This document shows positions 41,539-49,754 of a DNA stretch of 64,000 nt, in pieces. The notes under the pieces are model-generated. The model saw only the letters and a list, made by a program, of their open reading frames with translations. It made no database searches and had not been told where the DNA came from. Position 1 is the stretch's first letter; each line of letters opens with the position of its first letter. Where the stretch lies: assembly GCF_003633615.1 (NCBI RefSeq), contig NZ_RBKU01000001.1, forward strand, positions 6,014,001-6,078,000, in the 5' to 3' direction. Source of the stretch: Mucilaginibacter gracilis (GTDB lineage Bacteria > Bacteroidota > Bacteroidia > Sphingobacteriales > Sphingobacteriaceae). The position numbers were made by a program, and so were the translations under genes.

Positions 41539-43223
41539 GCAGCAATAAAAAACGTGATTTAACACAGGTAGCCATTTGCCTTGTAGTGATATTGTTGATT
41601 AACTATGTTTCGGGCGCGTTTTTTACCCGTTTTGATTTTACTAAGGAGAAACGCTACACCCTAAGCACCATCAGCAAAAATATAATGGATAGCTTGCCCA
41701 AAGTGGTTAAGGTAACGGTTTATCTGCAAAGTGGCGATCTGCCATCGGGCTTTAAGCGGCTGCAAAGTGCCACGCGCGATATGCTTACAGATATGCAGGC
41801 TTACTCCAGCCGAAAACTGCAATTTGAGTTTATTGATCTCCTTGCCGGGATGAACGCCGAGCAGCAACAACAGGCTATTCACGACTTGCGGGTTAAAGGT
41901 ATAGAGCCAACCAACCTCAGCGTTAAAAACGATAATGGCCTAACACAGAAAATTATTTTCCCATCGGCCATCGTATCTGCCGATGATAAACAAATACCGG
42001 TGCAGCTATTGCAAACCCGCAACGGCATATCGTACGACGATCAGCTCAACAACTCCATCCAAAACCTGGAATACGATTTTGCGTCGGCCATAAAAAAAGC
42101 AGTTGCCGATGGCAAGCCCGAAATTGGTTTTACCGAAGGCCACCACGAATTAACCGACCTGCAACTGAACGATGCGCTCAGATCATTAGCCGATGGTTTT
42201 ACTGTTGGCAGGGTTAACCTCAAAACCATATCATTTGCCAGTTTGCTAAAAATAAAGCTGCTGGTTATCCCAAAACCCGATAAAGCTTTTACCGAAGACG
42301 AAAAATATAAAATAGACCAATACTTAATGCGCGGCGGCAAAATACTTTGGTGTATTGACCAGGTTAGTGCCGAGCTGGATAGCCTGCGCCACCACGAGGG
42401 CAGCCAACTGGCCTTTAACAAAACGCTAAACCTCGACGATCAATTGTTCCGTTACGGCATCCGCATCAATTACGATATGGTGTTGGATATGAACTGCGCC
42501 CAAATACCCGTTAATACCGGCAGCATAGCCGGGCAGGGCCAAATGCAACTTGTACCCTGGTTGTTTTACCCCATATTTGTACCTACATCCAAACATCCGC
42601 TGGTTAAAAACCTGGATGGTATCCGCAGCGAATTTGCCAGTACCCTTGATACTCTCGCCTTTAAGGGCGCTAAAAAAACGGTGTTGCTGTCCTCGTCTCC
42701 ATTCAATAAAAAACTAACGTCGCCGCATGTGGTATCGCTACAAATGATAGAAGAAGTGCCCAAACCGCAGGATTTTCAAAGCCCACCCAAACCTGTTGCT
42801 GTTTTATTAGAGGGAACATTTATTTCCAATTTCCGTTTCAGGCCCGTGCCCGATAGCATTCACGAGCAAATACCTCAGCTACAGCAAAGCAAACCCACTA
42901 AAATGATTGTGATTAGCGATGGCGACATATTTAAAAACCAAATAGCCAGCGATGGGTTGCCCTTTCAGTTGGGGTTTGATCGGTATACCCAACAATCATA
43001 CGGTAACAAAAACCTGCTACTCAACATTGTTGATTACATGACCGATGAATCGGGATTGATTGAACTCCGTACCAAAGAAATACAACTCCGCCTGCTCGAC
43101 AAGCCCCGCGTGCGCGGCGAAAAATTGAAATGGCAGCTTATAAATAACATTTTACCCATTGCATTGGTATTAATATTTGCTATTTTTCAACATTATAACC
43201 GCAAGCGAAAGTATGCGCACTAA
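41532..43223 (+). CDS. gldG: Gliding-motility-type ABC transporter component GldG
   Basis: GldG is the partner of GldA and GldF. The protein has an N-terminal helix (VAICLVVILLINYVSGAFF) followed by FDFTKEKRYTLSTISKNIM, a hallmark of the family, and a large extracytoplasmic region with EFIDLLAGMNAEQQQQ and KPEIGFTEGHHELTDLQL. A C-terminal helix (NNILPIALVLIFAIFQHYNR) returns it to the membrane. At 563 aa it is the normal size. It starts seven bases before the gldF stop, so the two are coupled. dnaN follows after about 36 bases. Confidence 0.9.
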   Translation: MVSSNKKRDLTQVAICLVVILLINYVSGAFFTRFDFTKEKRYTLSTISKNIMDSLPKVVKVTVYLQSGDLPSGFKRLQSATRDMLTDMQAYSSRKLQFEFIDLLAGMNAEQQQQAIHDLRVKGIEPTNLSVKNDNGLTQKIIFPSAIVSADDKQIPVQLLQTRNGISYDDQLNNSIQNLEYDFASAIKKAVADGKPEIGFTEGHHELTDLQLNDALRSLADGFTVGRVNLKTISFASLLKIKLLVIPKPDKAFTEDEKYKIDQYLMRGGKILWCIDQVSAELDSLRHHEGSQLAFNKTLNLDDQLFRYGIRINYDMVLDMNCAQIPVNTGSIAGQGQMQLVPWLFYPIFVPTSKHPLVKNLDGIRSEFASTLDTLAFKGAKKTVLLSSSPFNKKLTSPHVVSLQMIEEVPKPQDFQSPPKPVAVLLEGTFISNFRFRPVPDSIHEQIPQLQQSKPTKMIVISDGDIFKNQIASDGLPFQLGFDRYTQQSYGNKNLLLNIVDYMTDESGLIELRTKEIQLRLLDKPRVRGEKLKWQLINNILPIALVLIFAIFQHYNRKRKYAH

Positions 43224-43259
43224 TTTTTCTATTTTTGATAGATAATACTGAACAGAATT

Positions 43260-44384
43260 ATGAGATTTATTGTTTCGACATCAACATTGCTTAAACAATT
43301 ACAGGCCGTTAGCGGTGCTTTAAGCAGCAGTACTGTATTACCCATATTAGAGAACTTTTTATTTGAAATAAAGGAAGGTAATCTAACCATTTCGGCTACC
43401 GATTTACAAACCAGCATGACTACCTCTTTAACCGTTGAGGCTAAAGAGAATGGCCGTGTAGCCATCCCATCGCGCATTTTGCTTGATACTTTAAAATCAC
43501 TGCCCGAGCAGCCAATTGCATTTTCGGTTGATGATAAAACCTTTGCAATAGAAATTAATGCCGGCGATGGCAAATACAAACTAAGCGGCGAAAACGGCGA
43601 CGATTTCCCTAAAATACCTGTGGTTGAAAACGCCTCATCGGTAAACCTGGCGGCTTCTGTGTTAGCCGAAGCCATTAACAAAACCATATTTGCTGTGAGT
43701 AACGATGAGTTGCGCCCCGCCATGACAGGTGTTTTTTGCCAGTTAACTACCGACTCGTTAACCTTTGTTGCTACCGATGCACATAAACTGGTTAGGTACC
43801 GCCGCAAAGATGCCAAGGCTGCAAGCACAGCATCGTTCATTTTACCCAAAAAAGCTTTAAACCTGCTTAAATCCTCACTCCCGTCGGAAGATGTGAATGT
43901 GGCTGTTGAATACAATTCAACCAGTGCATTTTTTAAGTTTGGTAACATTAACCTGGTTTGCCGTTTAATTGACGAGCGTTACCCGGATTACGAAGCCGTT
44001 ATTCCGCAGGTTAACCCTAACAAATTATTGATAGACAGACAAGCATTTTTAGGTTCGTTGAGCCGTGTTGCTATTTATGCCAATAAAACCACCCACCAGG
44101 TACGTTTAAAAATTAGCGGCAGCGAGTTACACATCTCGTCGGAAGATATTGATTTTGCTAACGAGGCCCACGAACGCCTAAGCTGCCAATACGAAGGCGA
44201 CGATATGGAAATAGGCTTTAACGCCCGCTTTTTAATAGAGATGCTAAAAAACCTTAGCGGCGAAGAAGTATCTTTAGAAATGTCGACCCCAAACCGTGCA
44301 GGCTTATTACTACCACAAGGCGGCGATAAAAACGAAGATGTATTGATGCTGGTTATGCCGGTAATGCTGAATAGCTACGCGTAA
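43260..44384 (+). CDS. dnaN: DNA polymerase III sliding clamp (beta subunit)
   Basis: The clamp encircles DNA and tethers polymerase III and repair enzymes. The three-domain chain of 374 aa begins MRFIVSTSTLLKQLQAVSG, has LSGENGDDFPKIPVV in the first domain, and TDAHKLVRYRR in the second domain. The third domain carries CRLIDERYPDYEAVIP, RLKISGSELHISSED and, at the C-terminus, VLMLVMPVMLN. The usual C-terminal M-P-M-R/x motif that forms the client-binding pocket is represented by VMPVML. dnaA is not adjacent, as is common in this phylum. A perfect terminator follows. Confidence 0.97.
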   Translation: MRFIVSTSTLLKQLQAVSGALSSSTVLPILENFLFEIKEGNLTISATDLQTSMTTSLTVEAKENGRVAIPSRILLDTLKSLPEQPIAFSVDDKTFAIEINAGDGKYKLSGENGDDFPKIPVVENASSVNLAASVLAEAINKTIFAVSNDELRPAMTGVFCQLTTDSLTFVATDAHKLVRYRRKDAKAASTASFILPKKALNLLKSSLPSEDVNVAVEYNSTSAFFKFGNINLVCRLIDERYPDYEAVIPQVNPNKLLIDRQAFLGSLSRVAIYANKTTHQVRLKISGSELHISSEDIDFANEAHERLSCQYEGDDMEIGFNARFLIEMLKNLSGEEVSLEMSTPNRAGLLLPQGGDKNEDVLMLVMPVMLNSYA

Positions 44385-44400
44385 AGACTTAAGTTAAATA

Positions 44401-44450
44401 ATAAACAAAAATAGCGATGCGGTATGAAACCGATCGCTATTTTTGTTTAT
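44401..44450. terminator. Rho-independent terminator after dnaN, overlapping the next start codon
   Basis: ATAAACAAAAATAGCGAT (44401-44418) pairs perfectly over 18 bp with ATCGCTATTTTTGTTTAT (44433-44450). The last two bases of the stem (AT) are the first two bases of the ATG of the following small gene. Confidence 0.88.
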
Positions 44451-44790
44451 GGCTATTATTAAAAGCGTTTTATCGGAAAAATTTAAAATCCCACATTTGG
44501 TTTATCTAAGTGGCTTCCGATTGAAAAATCGAGATTTAGAAATCGACCTGGTGGTTTCCCCTAACAAAGATGGCTCCGTTCAAACCAACTGTGAAAGCAC
44601 ATTGCTATTCACTTCTATTTGTAATTTAAGTTTTAAGTTTGCGGGCGATGAATTAACGCAAATTTCCGGATTCGATATTTTAGACTTATCTAACGATGGT
44701 TTGGAAAATATAAATTACAAAATACTTGACTACAAGGACGGCAAAATTAATTTCTATTGCAAGGATGTAAAAAGTATTCCCAACATATAA
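44449..44790 (+). CDS. Small orphan protein, unknown function
   Basis: This 113 aa protein starts MAIIKSVLSEKFKIPHLVYL and is rich in Asn, Asp, Lys and Ile. It shows about six predicted strands (DLEIDLVVSPN, TLLFTSICNLSFKF, INFYCKDV) and no signal peptide or motif I recognise. The composition is more A/T-rich than its neighbours. Its ATG begins inside the right arm of the dnaN terminator, so any read-through from dnaN should be low unless the hairpin is regulated. The upstream in-frame TTG at 44443 is an unlikely start. Immunity-like or horizontally acquired proteins often look like this, but that is only a guess. Confidence 0.6.
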   Translation: MAIIKSVLSEKFKIPHLVYLSGFRLKNRDLEIDLVVSPNKDGSVQTNCESTLLFTSICNLSFKFAGDELTQISGFDILDLSNDGLENINYKILDYKDGKINFYCKDVKSIPNI

Positions 44791-44824
44791 TTTACTACCT
44801 TATACATTTCCTCAATAATGATAA

Positions 44825-45289
44825 TTACAACTTTTTAGCCAACGCCTGCTGCGCAAACTTTAAAAGCTCATCGGGTTGTATAAACCCAACTGTACCCAAA
44901 ACAGGTTTGCCTTTAGGGCTAAAAATAATTAATGTAGGGTAAGCTTCCATTTGCCATTCGCGGGCAAGTTGCGGGCCCATACCCTTTTCCATATCTATAG
45001 AAACATTAATAAAATTTTTGTTGTAAAAGGCAGCCACACGGCTATCGGTAAACGTTTTAGCTTTTAGCATCTTACATGGGCCGCACCAGGTGGCGTAAGC
45101 ATCAACAAAAATATATTTGTTTTGGGCAGCGCCTTGTTTTAAGGCTTCTTTCCAGGCATCTTCAATAAATATAATCTGGGTAACCGGCTTAGCACCTTTA
45201 TTCTGAGCAAACACTACAGCCGAAACCATGGTTAAAGCCAGCAACACCGGCAAAAATTTCAATTTATATTTCATTAGTTTATATAGCAT
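44825..45289 (-). CDS. Secreted thioredoxin-fold protein
   Basis: A signal peptide (FLPVLLALTMVSAVVFAQN) is followed by a thioredoxin fold with WCGPC in DAYATWCGPCKMLKAKTFTD. The proline-containing loop is MEAYPTLIIFSPKGKPV, with the cis-proline after Tyr. Sequences such as FIEDAWKEALKQGAAQNKYI before the CxxC resemble the thioredoxin-7/DUF255-like group, which uses periplasmic thiols. It probably reduces or forms disulfides outside the cytoplasm. No CcdA/DsbD partner lies nearby. It converges with the orphan gene, leaving 34 bases. Confidence 0.9.
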   Translation of the reverse strand: MLYKLMKYKLKFLPVLLALTMVSAVVFAQNKGAKPVTQIIFIEDAWKEALKQGAAQNKYIFVDAYATWCGPCKMLKAKTFTDSRVAAFYNKNFINVSIDMEKGMGPQLAREWQMEAYPTLIIFSPKGKPVLGTVGFIQPDELLKFAQQALAKKL

Positions 45290-45327
45290 GTTAACGAAGA
45301 TAATAACAAAATGATATAACTATTATT

Positions 45328-45369
45328 CAATTAAAAAAGCTTCCCGGTTAACAGGAAGCTTTTTAATTG
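45328..45369. terminator. Terminator downstream of the DUF6600 gene
   Basis: CAATTAAAAAAGCTTCC (45328-45344) pairs with GGAAGCTTTTTAATTG (45354-45369), one base bulged. It lies just past the stop of the minus-strand DUF6600 gene (45371) and upstream of the thioredoxin gene on the same strand. Confidence 0.8.
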
Positions 45370-45370
45370 T

Positions 45371-47089
45371 TTATTGCACCGGTGGTGCTTCTTTCTTTTG
45401 CTCAACAGGTTTTGGCTGAGGCTGTTGCGGCCTTTGTTGTTGAGTACGCTGCTGCTGCGGCCGTTGTTGGGGCTGTTGTTGTGGCTGCTGTTGCGGCCTT
45501 TGCTGTTGTTGCTGGGGCTGCGCTTGCGGTTGTTGTTGCGGCCTTTGTTGCTGTTGTTGGGGCTGCGCTTGCGGCTGTTGTTGCGGCTGGGCCTGTTGTT
45601 GTTGCTGCCTTTGTTGCATTTGCTGCTGGCGCTGCTGCATCATTTGCTGGTTGCGCTGTATAGCCTGCTGGCGAGCCTCATCTTGCTGTTGCTGGCGTTG
45701 CTGCTGCGCCTGCTGATCTTGTTGTGGCTGTGCTTGCTGCTGTGGCTGCGCTTGCTGTTGCTGTTGCTGAGGCTGTGCCGTAGGTTGTGTTTGATTAGGC
45801 GCAGCCTGATTTTGTGTTGGCCTGTTACGATTGCGGTTAAACCGGCCATTATCTGGATTAACAGGTGCCGCATTTGGAACGCTTTGCGGGCTTGGGTTAA
45901 CTGCTGGCGTTTGGTTATTAGGTACAGTAGTTGGCGCAGCCTGGTTACCCTGATTAGGCTGATTATCGCGGTTACGGTTACCCCTGTTAAAGCTATTATT
46001 ACCGTTACCACCATTGTTGTTGGTATTTGGCGTAACAGCATTATTGGTTGCTGGGGGTGTTGCATTTGTATTAGGCTGGTTACCCCTGTTACGGTTAAAA
46101 CCACCACTACCATTAGGCGCATTATTACCACCATTTGTTGGGGCATTAGGTGCAGGCCTGTTAACACGCACTACGTTACTATTTTGCGCCTCGGGGTTGC
46201 GCGCTGTTTGTGCAAGCCTCGATGCATTATCGTGGTGAATAGTTGCACCGTTGCCGCGGTTTGCAATGCCCTCGTTAGGGTGCTGGTTGCGGTAGCCGTT
46301 GGCATCAACCACTGTGGCTGGCCTTGGCCTATCAAAATTATTGTTACCGCGTACTATAGTTGGGCGGTAAACATTAATAACATTGTTTTGCACTATAGTA
46401 GTACCAGGCCTGCTGGCATTATTTACCCGGTAAACCTGCACGCGGTTGTGGCTATAGCGTTCAATATCGTCTTGGCGGGGGCCGGCAATAAAGCGCCTGT
46501 TATTGTTAACATACACGTTATTAATAATGGTTGTGCGGCTTATAATAAATGTATTGCGTGTACGCGGAACATAGTAATTATAAATAAACGGACTATTAAT
46601 GTAGGCACGCGGAGCGCAAACCCAATAATCATCGGGGATGCTGTAATCGTTGCCAAACGATAAATCAACGCTTATGCGGGGGCCAAGCGGTGCCCAGGCA
46701 TAATACCTGCCGCCGGTGCGCCAGCTAACCCATGCTGGTCCCCATTCATTTCCGGGTATCCATTCCCATCCATAGTAATCGTCAAAGCGCCACCTTCCGT
46801 AATGAAACGGAGCCCAGCCCCACTCATAGTCGGATACCCAGGTATTACCATATTCCGTCATTACCCAGTGTCCTTGTGTTGCATAGGGTTGAAAACCCTC
46901 TTCGGCATCTGGTACCCAAACGTCTCCATAATCAGGGTCGTCTACCCAGGTGCCATATGGCGATAATTCATCGTAAAATGTTTGGAACGATACACTTACA
47001 CCGGGCTGCGCCAGTGTTTTTTGTGGTTTAGCCATCAATAGTAAAAATGCTGCTAAACCTATCGTTATTAATTTATTTATAGTTCTCAT
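45371..47089 (-). CDS. DUF6600 protein with long Gln/Pro/Asn-rich C-terminus
   Basis: A signal peptide (ITIGLAAFLLLMAKPQKTLA, then QPG) precedes a domain of about 150 residues rich in Trp and Tyr: GTWVDDPDYGDVWVPD, DYEWGWAPFHYGRW, GWEWIPGNEWGPAWVSW. The repeated W-x-W and G-x-W patterns identify DUF6600. A middle region with INNVYVNNNRRFIAG and Arg/Asn repeats leads to a tail (about residues 320-572) almost wholly Gln, Pro, Asn and Ala. Two nearly identical 45-base units in the tail start at 45495 and 45540. The function is unknown. A 200-base promoter region separates it from the divergent oxygenase gene. Confidence 0.87.
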   Translation of the reverse strand: MRTINKLITIGLAAFLLLMAKPQKTLAQPGVSVSFQTFYDELSPYGTWVDDPDYGDVWVPDAEEGFQPYATQGHWVMTEYGNTWVSDYEWGWAPFHYGRWRFDDYYGWEWIPGNEWGPAWVSWRTGGRYYAWAPLGPRISVDLSFGNDYSIPDDYWVCAPRAYINSPFIYNYYVPRTRNTFIISRTTIINNVYVNNNRRFIAGPRQDDIERYSHNRVQVYRVNNASRPGTTIVQNNVINVYRPTIVRGNNNFDRPRPATVVDANGYRNQHPNEGIANRGNGATIHHDNASRLAQTARNPEAQNSNVVRVNRPAPNAPTNGGNNAPNGSGGFNRNRGNQPNTNATPPATNNAVTPNTNNNGGNGNNSFNRGNRNRDNQPNQGNQAAPTTVPNNQTPAVNPSPQSVPNAAPVNPDNGRFNRNRNRPTQNQAAPNQTQPTAQPQQQQQQAQPQQQAQPQQDQQAQQQRQQQQDEARQQAIQRNQQMMQQRQQQMQQRQQQQQAQPQQQPQAQPQQQQQRPQQQPQAQPQQQQQRPQQQPQQQPQQRPQQQRTQQQRPQQPQPKPVEQKKEAPPVQ

Positions 47090-47289
47090 GATTTCTGTTT
47101 AATTTAGAATCTGATGTTTTGACATTAAAAACAAGGTAACGTTTATTTTTGTAATAAGTTTATATCGCAAATTTTAATAATACATTTTTGCAGATTTTGC
47201 AGAAAACAACCTATTAAAAAATTTATTTGAATAAATAGTGCATCTTAACCAATGATTTAAATATTTTTACATTTTAGAAAAGTTTTTTT

Positions 47290-48252
47290 ATGAGCAAAGT
47301 AAATATTCCGCGCCTGGACCTTGATACTTATGTAAATGGTACAGCCCAACAACGCAAACAATTTTCGGACGATATTGGTAAGGCCTTCAACGAAACAGGC
47401 TTTGTTACCATTACAAACCACGGCCTAAGCAAACAATTAATTAACGACCTATATGCCCAGGTTAAAGAACTTTTTAGCTTACCCGAGCCGGTAAAGCTTA
47501 ATTACGAAAAAGTTGAGCTTGCCGGTCAGCGTGGTTATACCAGCAAAGGTAAAGAAACTGCCAAAGGTTTTAAAGTGCCAGATTTAAAAGAATTTTGGCA
47601 AATTGGCCAAACCGTTACCGACGATGATCCCGTTAAGGATGAATATCCCGAAAACCTACAGGTTACCGAGTTACCTACCTTTAATGCAACCACGCTCGAA
47701 GTTTATAAAAAACTGGAGGCAGCCGGTAGCCAGGTATTAAAAGCAATATCGGTGTATCTGGAGTTACCCGAAGATTATTTTGACGAAAAGATACACAACG
47801 GCAACTCCATATTAAGGTGCCTGCACTACTTCCCAATACTTGATCCTGATGCTTTACCGCCCGATGCTGTACGCGCAGGTGCACATGAGGATATTAACCT
47901 GATTACTTTGCTAATTGGTGCAAGTGCCGATGGCCTTGAAGTATTAACACGCGATGGCGATTGGTTTGCCATTAAGGCCGAAGGCGAAGATGTGGTTGTT
48001 AACGTTGGCGATATGCTGCAACGCTTAACCAACGGCAAGCTAAAATCAACCACGCACCGCGTTGTTAACCCTCCGCGCGAGTTGATGGGTAACTCACGTT
48101 ATTCTGTTCCGTTCTTTTTGCACCCACGATCAGAAATGGACTTAACATCGCTGCCGTCGACCATTGATGCCGAGCACCCTAAGTTATTTAGCGACATTAC
48201 TGCTGGCGAGTACCTGGATGAACGCTTGCGGGAAATAGGATTGAAGAAATAG
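47290..48252 (+). CDS. 2-oxoglutarate/Fe(II)-dependent oxygenase of the isopenicillin N synthase family
   Basis: The 320 aa protein has the non-haem dioxygenase N-terminal segment FNETGFVTITNHGLSKQLIN and RGYTSKGKETAKG. The core contains the iron ligands HEDINLITLL (His-x-Asp) and the distal His in STTHRVVNPP. The 2-oxoglutarate-binding Arg-x-Ser is NSRYSVPFFLHP. Relatives hydroxylate or desaturate small molecules, amino acids or hormones; the substrate is not predictable. It stands alone, with a 170-base repeat-bearing region downstream. Confidence 0.9.
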   Translation: MSKVNIPRLDLDTYVNGTAQQRKQFSDDIGKAFNETGFVTITNHGLSKQLINDLYAQVKELFSLPEPVKLNYEKVELAGQRGYTSKGKETAKGFKVPDLKEFWQIGQTVTDDDPVKDEYPENLQVTELPTFNATTLEVYKKLEAAGSQVLKAISVYLELPEDYFDEKIHNGNSILRCLHYFPILDPDALPPDAVRAGAHEDINLITLLIGASADGLEVLTRDGDWFAIKAEGEDVVVNVGDMLQRLTNGKLKSTTHRVVNPPRELMGNSRYSVPFFLHPRSEMDLTSLPSTIDAEHPKLFSDITAGEYLDERLREIGLKK

Positions 48253-48420
48253 TTTAGTAAATATGCAAATGAGTAAATGTGCAGGTGTGCAAATGATTAG
48301 GTAAAGATTTGTCAACTTTTAAAAAGTTGACAAATCTAAAGTAATTCATAAAAAATCATTTACTCATCTGCACATTCGCACACCTGCACATTAACAACTC
48401 ATTCGCACATTGTTAAAACA
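48253..48420. repeat. Nested inverted-repeat element with TGCAAATGAGTAAATGTGC words
   Basis: Outer arms: the left (about 48258-48300) reads TGCAAATGAGTAAATGTGCA followed by GGTGTGCAAATGA. The right (about 48353-48411) carries TCATTTACTCATCTGCACAT, TCGCACACCTGCACAT and CTCATTCGCACATT, the complementary words. The centre is a perfect 16-bp hairpin, AGATTTGTCAACTTTT (48305-48320) with AAAAGTTGACAAATCT (48322-48337). No T-run follows. The same outer words appear at 61.8 kb. Confidence 0.65.
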
Positions 48421-48468
48421 ATTGCAGGGCTTGTTGCTTTATCCTCATATCAACCAAACACAATTGTT

Positions 48469-48780
48469 ATGAATGCAGATCAATACAACTATGCAACAGT
48501 TACCCAAGCCCTTGACGATTTAAAGGCCCGCGGGTACGTTGATGAATTTGACTTTAAAGATCAATACCTGTTTTGCAACGAAAAAGGTATACAGTTTAAC
48601 CCGCAGGAGTTAAAAATAACCGAAGTTTATCGTTTTGAAGGCGCCAGCGACCCCGAAGATAGCTCGGTAGTGTATGCTATTGAAAGCGCGTCCGGTTTAA
48701 AAGGCGTATTGATTGATGCCTATGGCGCTTATGCGGATGAACGCAAGACGGCATTTATCAATAGCCTGTCAATGGATTAA
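48469..48780 (+). CDS. Small conserved protein of unknown function
   Basis: The 103 aa acidic protein reads YATVTQALDDLKARGYVDEF, then FNPQELKITEVYRFEGASDP and AIESASGLKGVLIDAYGAYA. Similar short proteins in Bacteroidota are sometimes labelled phosphoribosylpyrophosphate synthetase; I see no PRPP-binding loop and regard that label as unsupported. The start at 48469 follows a non-coding repeat region. It converges on moxR with a four-base overlap. Confidence 0.7.
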   Translation: MNADQYNYATVTQALDDLKARGYVDEFDFKDQYLFCNEKGIQFNPQELKITEVYRFEGASDPEDSSVVYAIESASGLKGVLIDAYGAYADERKTAFINSLSMD

Positions 48781-49739
48781 AAAAGCTTCTCGATTAACTG
48801 ATCGGCGCTGATGCCTTCGGCTTCTGCCTGGTAACTGCGTACTATGCGATGGCGCAAAATAGCTTTTGCAACAGCCTGCACATCTTCAATATCCGGCGAG
48901 TATTTGCCGGTTATTACTGCGTGGCACTTAGCACCCAGCACCAAAAATTGCGATGCCCTGGGCCCTGCTCCCCAGCTTAACAAGCGGTTAACATCTGCCG
49001 TAGCTAAAGCAGTGTTGGGCCTGGTTTTGGCTGCCAGCTTAACAGCGTATTCCAACACATGGTCGGTTATGGGGATATTGCGCACCAATTGCTGAAAGAA
49101 AACAATTTGTTTGGCCGTCAGTATTTTATGAACTTCGGGTTTTAAAGTTCCGGTAGTGTTTTTTATTACCTGTATCTCTTCCTGTAAAGTTGGATAGTTT
49201 AAGGCTACGTTAAACATAAACCTATCTAACTGAGCCTCGGGTAACGGGTAAGTGCCTTCCTGCTCAATTGGGTTTTGGGTTGCGAGCACAAAAAACGGTT
49301 GCTCTAAATGATGCGTTACACCTGCCGCCGTTACCGATTTTTCTTGCATGGCCTCCAATAAAGCAGCCTGCGTTTTTGGTGGGGTACGGTTTATTTCGTC
49401 GGCAAGTATAATGTTTGCAAATACCGGCCCGCCTATAAATTTAAAATTGCGGTCCTCACCCAATATCTCCGAACCAATAATGTCCGAAGGCATTAAATCC
49501 GGCGTAAATTGTATTCGGTTAAAATTTAAATCAAGCACCTTGGCTACGGTTTGCACCAGCAAGGTTTTTGCAAGCCCCGGAACGCCAACCAATAAACAAT
49601 GGCCATTACTGAAGATAGAGATCAGTACTGATTTTACAACATCATCCTGACCAATAATTACCTTGCCTATTTCGGCGCGTATTTGCTCGTATGCAGCTTT
49701 TAACGCGTCGGCAGCTTCAACATCCGAGTTATATTGCAT
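48777..49739 (-). CDS. MoxR-family AAA+ ATPase
   Basis: Walker A is VGVPGLAKTLLVQTVAKVL, Walker B is NIILADEINRTPPKTQAALL, and sensor 1 is FVLATQNPIEQEGTYPLPEA, all typical of MoxR. The 320 aa length is normal. MoxR ATPases act as chaperones for maturing metal or VWA-domain partners; no VWA/DUF58 (BatA-like) gene follows here, though the stop lies at the end of the minus-strand run. It is 15 bases downstream of the surA-like gene and probably shares its transcript. Confidence 0.95.
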   Translation of the reverse strand: MQYNSDVEAADALKAAYEQIRAEIGKVIIGQDDVVKSVLISIFSNGHCLLVGVPGLAKTLLVQTVAKVLDLNFNRIQFTPDLMPSDIIGSEILGEDRNFKFIGGPVFANIILADEINRTPPKTQAALLEAMQEKSVTAAGVTHHLEQPFFVLATQNPIEQEGTYPLPEAQLDRFMFNVALNYPTLQEEIQVIKNTTGTLKPEVHKILTAKQIVFFQQLVRNIPITDHVLEYAVKLAAKTRPNTALATADVNRLLSWGAGPRASQFLVLGAKCHAVITGKYSPDIEDVQAVAKAILRHRIVRSYQAEAEGISADQLIEKLF

Positions 49740-49754
49740 ATTTAAATTTTCAGA

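Noticed and set aside
43229..43948. A 239-codon minus-strand frame opposite dnaN
   Set aside because: It lies wholly within the dnaN coding region and has no family motif; dnaN is certain.
45374..46663. A 429-codon open frame on the plus strand, antisense to the DUF6600 gene
   Set aside because: It is the complement of Gln/Asn/Pro-rich repeats and reads as an almost pure Leu/Arg/Ile chain with no fold; the minus-strand protein has a signal peptide and a known domain.
48305..48337. The 16-bp inner hairpin as a terminator for the oxygenase gene
   Set aside because: The hairpin is not followed by a T-run and sits within a larger repeat, so it is listed as part of the element.
48469..48780. Annotation as phosphoribosylpyrophosphate synthetase
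   Set aside because: At 103 residues without a PRPP-binding loop it cannot be that enzyme; the label seems to be an inherited error.
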